Below, one piece after another: positions 38,801 through 51,000 of a stretch of 64,000 bases of DNA. The position numbers were made by a program, and so were the translations under genes. This DNA is from Sarcocystis neurona (Eukaryota; Apicomplexa; Conoidasida; Eucoccidiorida; Sarcocystidae). The DNA is taken from contig KL647305.1 in the NCBI GenBank assembly GCA_000727475.1, forward strand, positions 1,094,788 through 1,158,787, in the 5' to 3' direction. Positions within the stretch are counted from its first letter, which is position 1, and each line of letters opens with the position of its first letter. The notes under the pieces were generated by a model, which did no database searches, was not told the origin of the DNA, and saw nothing but the letters and a program-made list of their open reading frames with translations.

Positions 38801-40090
38801 TAAACATGTATAAATAGATACGTGTGAGCCACTGCATGTGAGAGGGTGAGGTGGTGACACTGTGTTTTCCGTGTTTTGCTGAGCCGTCGTTGTAGGTGCA
38901 CTTCTCCTCTTTCTCTTCTTTTTTCTGCGTTGAGTCGTCTGGCGTTGTATCTGGTTTGACCTTGTTGTAAGTCTCGCCTTTGCCGTTTTTCTGGAGGCGT
39001 GTTGAGGACTCTCCCGCTAGAGTTCGTGCTTATCCTTCCATGTTGTCACTCTCGTTTATTTCTTTATCCACGTCTTATTTATCATTCGTGAACTCTCTTT
39101 GACTTTCCTCGCCTTCTTTGCGTGTCCCCGTATTCCTTCTTCATTCACCTCCTCTCCTCTTCGGCCTTCCTCTTAGTCCTTTTCTTCTTCTCAACTGCAA
39201 CATCCACACTTTTGTCAGTGGTCCTCCAGAATTCTCTTCTTTACGTGTGGAGGACGGGCAGTGCGTCCGACGGGTTTTCTCGGATGATTCTTCTCGCGTG
39301 CAAGATCTTGTGAATTGCTCAGCTTGTGCCGTGAAGACAGTTTCCGTCTCCTGTCACTCCCAAGCGCGTGCGCGCCGTGCTATGGCTGGAAAACGTGAAA
39401 ATGTCACTTGGTGTGTCCGACAAAGAGAGTCTTTTTCTTTTTCAACTTCCACCTCTTCTTTGTACGCCTTCTCGTAGTATCTTGCTTCTGGTGTTCTCTG
39501 GTGTGTCGCGTTCTAGTATGTGCGCGCCGCGTCGTCGTTCGAAAGTCTGCTGCAGCCAGTCAAAAGTTTGTGGAAATGCCGTACTTCTCCTGCTGCTTCT
39601 CCTGCAGGATCAGCAGGAGCGGGTTCCTGCTGCGTCGTTGGCGGCACTCTTCTGCCGCAGCACGAGCGCGAGCAGCGGCGGCACAGCAGCAGCAGCCTAC
39701 GGACGAGGGGCTCAGCAGCAGCACCACCTGCTACTCCCAGCAGAAGCGACAGCAGCGTCTCACTCGGCCGCGCCTCCTAGTGTGCTGCTGCAGCGTTTCG
39801 TTGACGCCGTTGCGGAGCATGTGCCACCTTCTGAGGCACAAGGTACGAGAGATTCGCTTCTCGAACTGGGGACAGCAGCAGCAGCAGGGCCACAGAAAAG
39901 ACAGAACCTCATGTACCTCACCGCTGCTGCAGCAGGGGGACACGAAGAGCGAGAAAAGGAACATCTTTGCTTCTTTTGTAATAGCGGCAGCGGCCGAGAG
40001 GGTGACGCGTGTGAGCGCAGGGTAGCAGTGTTGACGTATGACAGAGGCCGGAAAAACGTCCAACAGCAGCAGGACTTGCGGGAAGGATAG
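26864..40090 (+). CDS. WDR75: WDR75/Nan1/Utp17-family WD40 protein, five exons, about 2,277 aa
   Basis: Exons 26864-27808, 29899-33519, 35122-35776, 36959-38088 and 39608-40090 are all GT-AG and in phase. In yeast and humans this family belongs to the t-UTP part of the small-subunit processome in the nucleolus, needed for rRNA transcription and 18S maturation. WD40 signatures come in the family's order: YACRGHSAAVTAV across exons 1/2, LTASLDGTLRVW (about residue 340), LHWHAHAVAALTFSADG with LLSGGEEGVLVLW and the hallmark FLPRLGA (about 1,030-1,080), CADNSVKIVDTF, LSLDTTFKAW at the start of exon 3, SSDASLLVMSHGRLLTLW, then FGLHVVAATAAVVFIYDLLS. The C-terminal exon has PPSVLLQRFVDAVAEHVP, like the family's tail. 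Human WDR75 has about 830 residues; the excess is Ala, Gln, Ser and Arg/Ser runs between blades. The ATG is the first in a frame open through exon 1. Confidence 0.93.
27960..28240. repeat. Cluster of GTGTACGTACAC palindromes in intron 1 of WDR75
   Basis: The perfect 14-bp palindrome GGTGTACGTACACC occurs at 28100-28113 and 28219-28232. Near-copies (GATGTACGTACACC, GGTGTACATACGCC, GGTGTACGTACGCC) lie around 27973, 27999 and 28079. Units are separated by GTGCGG- or CTGCGC-like spacers, so the block is an irregular tandem array. Confidence 0.7.
36478..36790. repeat. 80-100-bp minisatellite in WDR75 intron 3
   Basis: Four diverged units carry a conserved core, best seen as GTCTTAATGAAGAAAAGGAG followed by ATGCTTGT, at about 36481, 36580, 36659 and 36743. 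Spacers are TATA-rich. Confidence 0.65.
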
Positions 40091-43023
40091 ACATGCGGCA
40101 GCAGTACCGCTGCTGTGGACCAGCAGCAACACTTCCGCGGTAGTAGGGGGATGTTCATGTGCGAGCGGAACGGGCGCGCTGACAACGCCACAGCGTCAAG
40201 GGCAACAGCAGAAGAAACAGCAGCAGCGATACCAGCAGCAGTAGGAGAAGCAGCAACAACAGCGGCAACAGCAACACTAATAGCAACAGCAGCACCGATA
40301 GCAAGAGCAGCACCCATAGCAACATCAGCACTAATAGCAGCAACAGCACCAACAGCAGCAGCAGCAAGAGGAGAAACGCCCCAGCGGCGGCGGCGGCAGC
40401 GGCATGTGGCCCTCCCAACAGGGAACAGGACTGTTGATACACAGCGGCTATCCATGTGCCTGCGCGTGTGTTGTACCCATGCACCGATACGTATGTAGGC
40501 AGAAGAGTAGTTACCTGTCTGTCGGTATACCACGTGTGTAACTGTAGCAACTCATGCATGGATTATACGCGTATCCTACACGCCGACAACGCGCACGCAA
40601 AACCGCAGGGGGCTCCTGAGATGTACGTAGTGGGCACACACGCATAGACAGGAATACACAGGCCGCATCGACAGGCACAGGGAGACAGCTGCACGCCTAC
40701 AAATGTGACCCGCGGCGCATCCACCAGCAGATGCAAAGATGTATGTGTTCGTGTTCGTGTACGTCTCTGTCGAAGATATACGTACGAATTTGAGCCGTAT
40801 ACATATATGTGTACGCACACGCACACACACACACATATGCACGAGTGGTGCATCTGCGTCTGCATTCCGTGTATGTATATATATATACATATATATATAT
40901 ATGAGTATGTGTAGATATATGTGTGTAAGTATTTATATTTGGTATGTCAAAAGGGTGCAGGTGTCGCCCGTTGCGTCGGGTGTGACTGTTTGACGTGCTG
41001 CAGCAGATTCTGTGGGGTGAGGACTCGCATCATTACGTGTCGGTCTTCACTTGCCTTTCCGTCCTTCACAGTGTGACGCCGGGGACGCCATATCTGCACT
41101 TGTCTATCAATACACATGTATTGTTTCGTCATATATATATATATATATATATAAGTGTGAACTTACACCGATACCGACGTATAAATTTTCACGTATGCTT
41201 TTAGTATATATACCTTCCGTCTGTTGACGCACGTATATGTTTGTGCACATGTGCGCGTATCTGGGGGGGGGGGGCGGGGTGGAAGGGGTGGTGTCCGTCT
41301 CCCTTATTGTATACCTCTCTCTCTCGTCATATACGTCTATGTGCGAGGATACAACAATACTTACACGGACGTGTGTATGTGTGTGTGTGTGTGTGCTTGC
41401 AAATTTATTTTGGTCTATTCATACATGTTCTCCACATATATATATACGTATACGAAGGGATGCACACGTGGATATACACATGTGTGTGCGTCACCAAATG
41501 TATAGCGCGCTATTTCTCTCTTTAGATGTATGTGATTGCACAAGCATACAAATATAAAAGCCTGAAACACATGTACGTATCCGTGTGTGTTTGCAGTGGC
41601 AAATAGATGGAACGCATGCATTTTCAGGAGCCTGTTGAGTATGACACACGTACAACTGTACGTGTACATATATGTATATATGTAGAGAGAGAGAGAAAGA
41701 AGGGGGAATGTAGACAAGGTGAAAATGTTTGTATATACACATGTCTGTGCGAAGAGAAAGAGGAAGAAGGGGAAGTGTAGACAAGATGAAAATATTTGTC
41801 TACAGACAGGTGTGTGCACCCCTGCAAGGCGATAATATTTTTGTCTGTACATCTGTGCACCCCTGCGCGTGGCAGACACACAATGCGGGGAGACCTGTGT
41901 GTACGAATAGACGAAAATACGTTTGCAACCGTATACACGTGCATAAAAGTCTGCGTGTCCATGTGCGTTTGTACGCAGTGCCGCAAGTTCTCTGCCGTGT
42001 TGCCGATGCACAACGTGTTCGAGTGATTCTGTCGACGCTATGAAAGCTGCAAAGAAGCGTATACGCAGACAGACGTTCTTGTGTCTGCTTATGTGCGTAC
42101 ATGGAGATTCTTTGGTGTTTTGCGTGTCTTCAAATTTCACTCGCTTTTGCCGCTGCTCCGCTTCCACAGGGGAAATGTTCGTGATGAATGACGCGCCCGC
42201 AGCAGCGCCGAAAGGGGATGACGAGGCGGCAGAAGCAGCAGCAGAAGCAGAAGCCGCGGAGGCATCACATCAACGAGGCCGCGGAGGAAGACGTCTGCAG
42301 CGCGCTTCGAGAGCTGTTTTGGCTGCACTGGCCCATCAGTCACACGACGACTAATGCAGCCTCTCACTCAGGACCTTTCATACTGATGTCACCGGTGGAA
42401 ATACATACACATACATATATATATATAGATAGATAGATATACATGTAACTGAAGATATGTGTGGCTGTGTGTATGTGTGTGTGTGTGTGACTTTGTGTGG
42501 GTTTGCAGTCGATCCCCTCGACAGAAGTATATGTACATACACGTGGATATGTACGCACACGGCTTACTAAGGTGAACACGTCGTATATTATCCATATATG
42601 TACGTACATATGTGGATTTGCTTGTACGTGATAAACTGGCATGACTCCTCTGCATCGCAGTGCACACACTGCGCTGGTGACACGGGATGCGATGTCGTAG
42701 TGTGCGTTCGCCGGAGCTGATTGCACGACATCGTTAATAAACCATGAATGTACGCATCTATAGACATTCCCACCTACTCTTGGCCATTGTGTATCCATAT
42801 ATGTGTGTACGTACATAGTTTTTCAATACGGGTGTTTGTGTGTGCAGTCTGGCATTTTATACTTCAACACCCCACCTGTCTCTTGTTGGGTGTACACCTC
42901 ACCTGTCGTCTGTGTTCGTTCGTACAAGTCTGCACCTGCACGCGGCGGATGCTGCCATATTCCTTTCCGAGGGAGCAGCTGCACGAGGGACTATTCTTTT
43001 TGCGAGCTGACTGCGCGACTCAG
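40091..43023. other. Repeat-rich downstream region of WDR75
   Basis: 40110-40400 carries CAG/AACAGC repeats, perhaps 3' UTR of WDR75. CA, TATA and GTATAC tracts follow. A G run of 12 lies at 41263-41274. Tandem blocks of about 70 bp with core TGTAGACAAGRTGAAAATRT lie near 41700-41830. A short coding-like stretch at 42170-42354 encodes an Ala/Glu run after a plausible acceptor, but has no partner I can join. Confidence 0.5.
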
Positions 43024-43439
43024 TGTTGCGGCATTTATATGAGTGTCCTGGTGCACGTGAGAACTCTGCTGCATTGCAAGCGCATGACAAGGTATTTCTC
43101 TGTTGTGCGTGTGTGCACACACGTGCGCGAGTCTGTAGACCTGTCCTGGTATATGGAGCTGTCTACGTATGCATGTGTATGCGCGTGTGTGTATGTGTGT
43201 ACGAATCGATAGAAGTTCTTCACCAGAAGTTCTTTTTTCCACCACCTTGTTCTGCAACCCGGCGGCGGGATAAACTCACGTGCCGATGGTGCGGCCAAAT
43301 TTTTCCTCTATCGGTTTGTATTACGGAGGTGTGCCTCAGTAGACACATTCAGTCACACGGCTGTAGATATCCGTGCATTTCGGTTGTAGAAGACCTGTGC
43401 AAGGGCTGTGTGTTTTGCACGTCATCAAGGAAACGCTAA
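43024..43439 (+). CDS. Possible last two exons of a zinc-finger-like gene (partial)
   Basis: Exon 43024-43091 follows a pyrimidine-rich acceptor and ends at a GTATTT donor; exon 43227-43439 then continues in the same frame to TAA. The first encodes YECPGARENSAALQAHDK. The second encodes CRWCGQIF, then CLSRHIQSHGC, then CKGCVFC: a CxxC, a Leu-spaced HxxxH and a further CxxC, as in zinc-binding modules. The loop between Cys and His is longer (about 17 residues) than in classical C2H2 fingers. Upstream exons were not found; the candidate at 42848 has a phase that does not fit. Another + frame over the second exon is also open and protein-like, so this call is weak. Confidence 0.25.
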
Positions 43440-46217
43440 ATGCATATGTGCACTCGTTTTGTGGCAAAGAAGAAAGCGGTATCTTTTTGACTTTCTAGGA
43501 AGGATGGAGTTCGGCGTGGCGTCTAAAGTGTCAAAAACCGCCTGTGTTTCCAGTGTCCACTTCTTTTTTGGTAATATCTTCTACAGATCAGAGAGCATTA
43601 TGCTATTACGTACAAGTGTATATATATATATGTGAATGCATAGATATTGTACTCATGTACATATACATTGGAAAACTTGAATTCGTGTAAGCGCATGTTT
43701 ACATCCATGTACTGATGCGTGCTGCGCCAAGTGTATTTCGTCAGTTGGCATGTGTTTCGCTCCCCATAGCAGGGATTACCTGTCACTGGTATGACTCTAA
43801 ACGTATGTGTGTGTCTGCGTTACTTCTTCCTTTGTAGTTTTTCGCGTGTCTTCCAAGGGGTTGGGTAAAGGGAACCACTGACGTTACACAGTCGACCGGC
43901 ATTCAACATTCGAAAAACAAGTTTTGTGTAGAGTCTGGGCAGGGCTGATCTCATTAAGAAGTAGTTTAAATTCACACTTGATCAGTGTCGTGTGTTCCCT
44001 CGTGTTGTCGGAAATCGAGCGACGTCGTGCGGACATGGACAGCGTCTGCCGAACGCAGTAAAAATGTATCAGTCCTAAATTTTCCGCTCTTCTGCAGATG
44101 TACGCGCAACGATGTGGTGGTTGTAAAGCAGTGCAGCTACTTTTCAGTCAAGCGTACGCACTTCGCTTGCGTGTTCGCTACGTATTTAGAGATGGTGCGG
44201 CAAAAATAAGACGCAAGATCTCACGCAGTCTACACTGAAGATGTCGTCCTGCACGCGACGCAACGAGTTTACCGTGAACACTAGTCACGGCTAGATGTTT
44301 CCAGCGTTTCCTGTATTTCGCTCAGCTAGTCTCTATTTATGCAGAAAAGAACAAACTACTCCGCACGCGATTAAGAGTCGGTTACTCACGTACAGAGACT
44401 GATGCATATTCCACTACCCGTAAGAGGGGAAGGAACGCAGAGACGTTTGAGAGGTTTGAGAAATTGACAGTCTGCGACTTGCAATAGAGTGTTATTGAAA
44501 GCTCTTTTTCTCTATTCGGACAATGCAGGGAGCACCGTAGGGTAAAATGGTCAGTGTGTGACACTAGAGTGTTCTTCCTCCCACGAATGAAAAGTTTTCC
44601 AGCCTACAGCTAAGAAAGCTCTCCATTTTCGCTTCTACGTGTCATTCCGCCTTCGCGCGTCCTCTTGTTCCTGTCCAGGTTCGCCTGCTTTCCCCTTCCA
44701 TCTTTACCAGATTTTTCCACTGTATACAGGACTGTACAAAGAGAAACTTCATGCGTACTCCTTCGCTCAGTGCGTGAAGCGTTATCAATTACGAGGACGA
44801 CTTCTCTTACGCGCAGCGGTCTTCTCTGTACAGGTGTGAACTTAACCGAAGAACGGTTGCAGTTCTTCGATCAAGCGTTCTACTGCAGATATAGTGGGCG
44901 TGCGCAAAGAGGGCTCACACTCAGTTTCACACCAGCAAATTTGTCCGTTTACCAAAAAAGCATTCGTTAGCTGTACAGGTGCTTGAATGTCTCACTGTGG
45001 GAGTGAAGCATCCTTCACCACAGGGGACTATTTCCATACTGCTGCTGAAAACGTGGTCTACAGGTAAAATTAGAATTGCAGGAGACGACTTGTTATTGAG
45101 AAATCAAGACTTTTGACCACTGACCTACCGCGACTTGGACGTATTAAGTGTAGAGGTGTTCTGGCGAAGAGAGACACTTTTCATTTTCACGTCTGTAGAC
45201 GGTTCCGGCCTCAGCCTAGGAGGGGTTTTACGAAGGTATAGACGCTCCTCGACCTCTCAGGGAAAGACAGGAGTATCGCGCGGCGCAGATTACAAACTTG
45301 TGGCTTTCCGGGCGGCCACGGTGTGAATAAGCGTAATGCTGCATAGCGGTGTGCGGAAAGATGATATAAACAAGGCGCGTAAAGGTAGGGGTGCACACAC
45401 ATGTGTGTCCCGTTGTTTCTGTCCCTCCGTATCTGCGTGTTCAAAGTGTAATACGCTTCGTACTTCACAAGTAAGCACGTTTGACACATGTCTCCTCCTT
45501 GACGCATAGTTACGCATAGAAGCGTCTAAGATTTACTTCGGCGGTGTCGGTGAATATTTAAGCGGAGTGCGAGATGTAGCGTAATTGCAGGAGAAGCCGT
45601 CACGGTTTCCTTCGTACGGCGTCGTCCTTTGGTAACATGTGAACACTATACCTGTAAGCCGCTTCTTAAGTTACCTGCCTAGAGAAGGCAGCATTATATA
45701 TCTTCATGTTTCAGACGGCTAATCGCTATGTCTCCTTTAGCAACGTACCAACTCTGGCAGCCCGTGCCTGTGATCCATATGCTCGTGGTGGTGGCGGTGG
45801 TGCTGTCGCTGGCGCTGATGTCCCTGCTATCGTTACGACGACAACCTTCTTCCAGTAATGTCTTCCTCTTCTGTTAACGCTGCAATACAAGCGGCAGAGG
45901 AACACCGTTTCCGAAACAACCACAGCGACAGGTTGTCGTGGGCCGCAATAACCAGCTGCGTGAAGAGAGAGTCGCGAGGCACACAGGCAAGAGCGACAGT
46001 GTCGTACGAGCGAATCCTACGCACAATCGTGAAGTTCACTATTGTTACGCACAACGGTGAATTTTAAAACCAATTTGATCAGCCTGCGAGCCTTTGCACT
46101 CCAAAAGAGAATACATTTATGTATACATTATGGTTACGGTGGTTATGGAAATTCATATGCACGTACACACATGAGTACATGTGTACAAATATTATATATA
46201 TATATATATATATATAT
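43440..46217. other. Low-repeat spacer with short open frames
   Basis: No gene can be closed. Short + frames at 44665-44970, 45135-45326 and 45733-45891 have no recognised domain. At 45780-45830 a GGTGGTGGCGGTGGTG run gives a hydrophobic membrane-like peptide in one frame and a Gly run in another, so neither is trusted. The stretch ends in a TA repeat at the assembly gap. Confidence 0.5.
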
Positions 46218-46599
46218 NNNNNNNNNNNNNNNNNNNNNNNNNNNNNNNNNNNNNNNNNNNNNNNNNNNNNNNNNNNNNNNNNNNNNNNNNNNNNNNNNNN
46301 NNNNNNNNNNNNNNNNNNNNNNNNNNNNNNNNNNNNNNNNNNNNNNNNNNNNNNNNNNNNNNNNNNNNNNNNNNNNNNNNNNNNNNNNNNNNNNNNNNNN
46401 NNNNNNNNNNNNNNNNNNNNNNNNNNNNNNNNNNNNNNNNNNNNNNNNNNNNNNNNNNNNNNNNNNNNNNNNNNNNNNNNNNNNNNNNNNNNNNNNNNNN
46501 NNNNNNNNNNNNNNNNNNNNNNNNNNNNNNNNNNNNNNNNNNNNNNNNNNNNNNNNNNNNNNNNNNNNNNNNNNNNNNNNNNNNNNNNNNNNNNNNNNN

Positions 46600-46632
<33 letters not shown>
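46190..46632. repeat. (TA)n tract interrupted by a 382-base assembly gap
   Basis: Undetermined bases occupy 46218-46599. Both edges are pure TA repeat, and the right side continues into (GATA)n. The gap is most simply a collapsed or unsequenced TA microsatellite. Open frames drawn across it are not real. Confidence 0.95.
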
Positions 46633-46651
<19 letters not shown>

Positions 46652-46756
46652 CATAAAAACGTCCGTACATACGAAGGGATCCCTCCGCGCCCACCCCTCC
46701 GCGCACAATTGTCGTAATAACGTTTCCACGAGCCTTCGCGCCTGCTGCAACTACTA

Positions 46757-47083
46757 ATGCGGCCTTTTCTGCTCCGTTTCGTCTGGCCTCTCTCCTCCTT
46801 CTGGGGTGTTGTGGCTGCAGGGGTTGCTGCGTCGGGCTTCGGCTTTGCCGGTGTGCAGCCGCACCCTCCGTTGCGGTCAATCGAGCTGCGCCACTTCTGC
46901 TTCTGTTGTGGTAGTAGCAGCGCAGCTGATGGTGTTCCTGCTGCCGCGTTGCCGTGGCGAGTTTCCTGGTTGCTTCAGCTGTTGCTTGTGCGTGGGTGTG
47001 GAATGAGCGGTCACAATTTCTTGGACGTTTTTGAAGCGAGATACAGCAGCAGTCGCGTGATGAGCTTTTGCCAGAACGACCAC
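46757..47083 (+). CDS. Possible first exon with a signal-peptide-like start
   Basis: An ATG at 46757 opens 109 codons that end in phase 0 at a CAC|GTGAGA donor. The first about 32 residues are basic then strongly hydrophobic (LLRFVWPLSSFWGVVAAGVA), as in a secretory or apicoplast-targeting leader, and the exon ends EARYSSSRVMSFCQNDH. No following exon could be assigned; it could feed the long PCMT 5' frame or belong to a separate gene. A 250-codon open frame on the opposite strand (from 47405) competes. Confidence 0.22.
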
Positions 47084-48042
47084 GTGAGAAGTTTCCGTCC
47101 GACGCGGTCCATTTCTCCTGCCGTCTTTTGACTCGTACGTTTGGTTTGCCCTTTTGTGTCACCTGCCACCGTTCTGCAAGCGGTGTCTTCCACCCGGCAC
47201 ACGTTGAAAAGTCCGTTTTCACGTGCCATTTTCGCCAGTTTTTTCTCCGTTTTTCCCTCTCACGCCCTGTTGGAGGAATTTTTCCTCGACCTCCGCCCTC
47301 TCCCTTAGTAGCAGAGGTTTGGCTCCATTGTTCCTCCGCACTACTCAAGAAAGGCGCGGAGCAAGTATGCTGGAGGACCCTTGGCAGCGGCCGCAGCAGC
47401 AGCACCGACGGTAGCTACTGTCGTAGCCACTGCAGCAGCAAGACGGGGGGGGGGAGAACAGAACAGCGGCGTCAACAGGAACGACCACAACACCAAGACC
47501 ATCAGTCACAGGAGGAGCAGGAACCGCAGCAGCAGTGGGAGTCGCTGCATCGACAATAGCCACAGCAAAAAGCCAACACGCGCCGCAGCAGCAGCAGGAG
47601 CGGCAGCAACAGCGGCGGCAGCAGCATCAAGCAGAGCCGAGCGACCGTCTCACGAGCAGGAGCACCGTGTGAAGAGGTGGGTACCAGGAAGAGCATCGCC
47701 AGCGAGCCTAAGAGTAGCGGGAACCGAGTATGCCCAGCCAGCGCCGCAGGACTCGAGGCAGCAATCAGAGCAGGTAGCACAGGAAGGAGAACAGCGGCCC
47801 TGTGGCGACGTCAACGCGGCTGGACTGAAGCAGATGCGTCGCTTTAGCTGTTGCAACCACACTCCCAGTTACCGCCCTCACGTTTAAACACCTCTCTTGG
47901 CTGCTGCAGTGCCAGCCCCGGGAGAAACGCGGCGGAACGCGGCGTGTGTGACAGCAGCAGTCCCAAGTAAGGGGGCTGCAGGGACAGGAGGAGAAGGAGG
48001 AGGAGCAGCAGCAGTAGCGGCAGGAAGCATAACGGTTACGGC
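47084..48042. other. CAG-rich region upstream of PCMT
   Basis: From about 47380 the + strand is dominated by GCAGCA/ACAGCAGC repeats open in several frames. The frame used for PCMT has its last upstream stop at 47968, so anything before that is 5' UTR, intron or another gene. Confidence 0.45.
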
Positions 48043-51000
48043 ATGAGAACCAGGGACGCGAAGAAAATCCACTTGGGCAGCAGGAACAGCGGCAACACCA
48101 GGACGGAGCCCAGCGGTTGTAGCAGCAGCAGCAGCCAGACGACGTTGCACGGTCACTCGAGCAGCACGCGCGGGAAGAGCAAACGTAAGGGAACCGCAGC
48201 GCGAGGGCTGCCCGGCAATACTTCATGGCGTAGTCGATTTGTGTCTGGCCTCCGCCCGGTTCTTCTTCCTCTCTTCCTTTGTTGTATGCACACACTGCAG
48301 TGCAACAGTGTAGCGGCGGCCCTGGCAGCAGGAGCAGCAGGCGGTCGTTGCGGCAAAGCTGCTGCCTTCCTTCACCCCACAGGGCCTTTGGTGTGCGCAC
48401 TGTCAGCGGCAGCAGCAGCTTCCGATCAAGAGACAGCAGCAGCACCGACGGGTGGAGAACCCGCAAGTCCATCAGAGGATAACCCTGCGGCCGCGGCAGC
48501 AGACGCACACCGTTCGAGAGCAGCAGCAGCAGGAGCAGTCCACACAGCAGCAGCTGCTTCGCCAGCCGTCAGAATAGCGCAGGCCGCCGCCGTACCGCGC
48601 GGTCCAGCCACAGCAGCAACAACAGCATCATTGGCAGCAACCGCAGCACCTGAGACAGCAAGAGACGCCGTGGTGGACGACAGAACAACAGCGTCAGCCG
48701 CACGTACAGCAAGAGCAGCAGCAGCAGATCACCACGATTCAAAAAGAAAGCCTCCCGCAAGACCAGCAGGAAGAAGGAACGAAGCAGCAGCACGCACAGA
48801 AGCCGCGACGAGTTTTCCCATAGCGTCAGAACCACCTCGCCGTACTTTGCTGGCAGCGGCAGCAGCTGCGTTAGTAACCTGGCCAGCAGCAGCCGCACCG
48901 GTCTACGCAGCAGGAAATCAACGAGGAGGAGCAGCGCGACATGTAACGGCAGCTCCTTCAGCGGCAGCTCTTTCAGCAGCAACTCTTTCTGCAGCGGCAA
49001 CAGCTTGTTTTCTTCAAGTTGCGCCAGCGGCAGCTTCTTCCAGTGCAACAGCTGCCGCATCGCCGTCGTCTTCGTATCCGCCGCCTTCGACCAATTCCCC
49101 TTTTCTGCATTTCCTCTTTTCTCCCCCGCCTCTCGTTTCTTCCCGTTCAAGCAAGTGGCAGACTGCACAAGCGTCAGCAGCAGGTGCTGCGCCCGTTGTT
49201 GCTGGTGCTTCACATACATCCGCGCCCCCTGTCGGCTCTGCTGGCGCTGCTGCTGCGCCGGTCGTAGGTGGTGGGTCTGTCTCGCTCCCATATCCTCGTC
49301 CCTTCTCCGCACCGGAAAGTTCTTCCGCCGCTGGCTCGGCTTCCTCTCTCGCCTCTTTCTTTTCGTCTGCTCCTCCACCCTCTTCCTTGTCTGCCGTGTC
49401 CTCCTCCTCTTCTTCCGCGACTTCGCCTTCTCCGGCTGCAGCTGGTCGTCGTCCTGGCGGCGTCTCTCCTGCTGCTGCTGCTGCGCCGCCCACGCCACGC
49501 AGCGGGAAGCTGGCAGCAGTGCCAGGTGCCGTGTTCTTCTCGCGCTTGATTGCCCCGTCGCTGCGGCAGCGTTTGGGTAGACAAACAGCAGCACAACAAC
49601 GGAGCAGCAGCAGAGTGGACGTGTCTGCGTGGCCGCTGCCGTCTCCACCTCCCGTCGCAGCCAGAGCAACAGCGGAGGGCAAGAGCAGCCGCAGCTACAC
49701 TTCCACCATCGGCAAGGGTAACGAGAACAGCCGCAGCAGCAGCACGAGGACGGACAAGACTGAAGAAGAGGAGGAGACTGGGGAACCAGCAGGTCTCGGG
49801 GAGCCGCCTTCCCTGACAGCACCACCAGGAAAGACGGTAGAGGCAAGGGCTGAGGTAGCGGAAACAGCAGCAGCAGATGAGCCGCTTCTAGCTCAAAGGC
49901 TGTTCAGTCACACGCTCTTTCCGCAGGCGCGGCAACAGCAGCAACGGCAGAAGGAGGACACACAGCAGCAGCACCAGAGGGAGAACGCACAGCAGCAGGA
50001 ACTGCAGGAACGACAACGGCGGCAACAGCAGGGCCTGGAACAGCTGCAGCAAGAACAAGAGGAAGAAAAAGACAGGGATAGTAATATTGACGTGCCGCTT
50101 TTAGCGACAATGGCGTGGAGGTGTACCGGGAGAAGCAACGAGGAACTTGTTGACCGCCTTCACCAGGCAGGCGTCATAAGCAACCCCAGAGTCTACGAAG
50201 CGATGAAAGCTGTACGAGAACCCACCTTTTTACCGACCTTCTAATATAGTTTTTGGCGTGTGTAAAAGCATGCAACTTCTCAGCCGTGCCCGAGTGTCTC
50301 CCTGTGCTTCCCTGTTATACGTCGGGATGCTCTTCTGCAAAGGAAGCATACGTCAAATGCAGCCCCTTCTCCACAAATACATACATGTGTGTATACATGT
50401 ATGTATGTCTATGTAATACATACATTTATATATTCGATATATGTATTTGTTTGTATACATATGTATACAAACAAATGCGTACCTGTGTTTCTTATAGTTG
50501 CGTTTGAGTATGTCCACACGTATGAATTTCAACTGCGCACCAAAAATATATACAAATCCATGTGTTGTATGTATGTACTTTTTCGTGTGTGTATATATAT
50601 ACGTGATACACATCTGCGGACATACGTTTTTCAGTAGTTGCGTAAGGATCTGCCCACACGTATGGATTTGCAGTACACACTCTTGTTTTTACCTGTTAAT
50701 ATAGATGTACGTATGTGGGTTTTGCAGGCATACTTGCGTCTGCCTTCGTCGACATGATATCTGTCAAGGCCAGCTGGTAGATGGGTCTTTCTCTGTGCAC
50801 CGCGAGGGAGTCTTCGTGTTCGTATTTGGTAGGGCGGTGCGTAGAGGAGGCGGGATGGCGCTCCGGTATGGTCAGTGAGACAGTGGGATATTAGTAGACG
50901 CATTCGTGGGTGTCTGAGAAGAGGCGTGTGTATGAAGTTACTTCTGTGCCGGGGCCGGCCCGGTGCTGGGAAGGGGAGGCGCAGTTTGGCGGTGCACGCG

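Noticed and set aside
46143..47405. 420-codon minus-strand frame crossing the gap
   Set aside because: It includes 127 undetermined residues and a TA repeat. The remaining about 250 codons are kept only as a competitor to the 46757 exon.
48569..49846. 425-codon minus-strand open frame opposite the PCMT extension
   Set aside because: Same repeat effect. It has no recognisable domain, while the + frame leads into the PCMT core.
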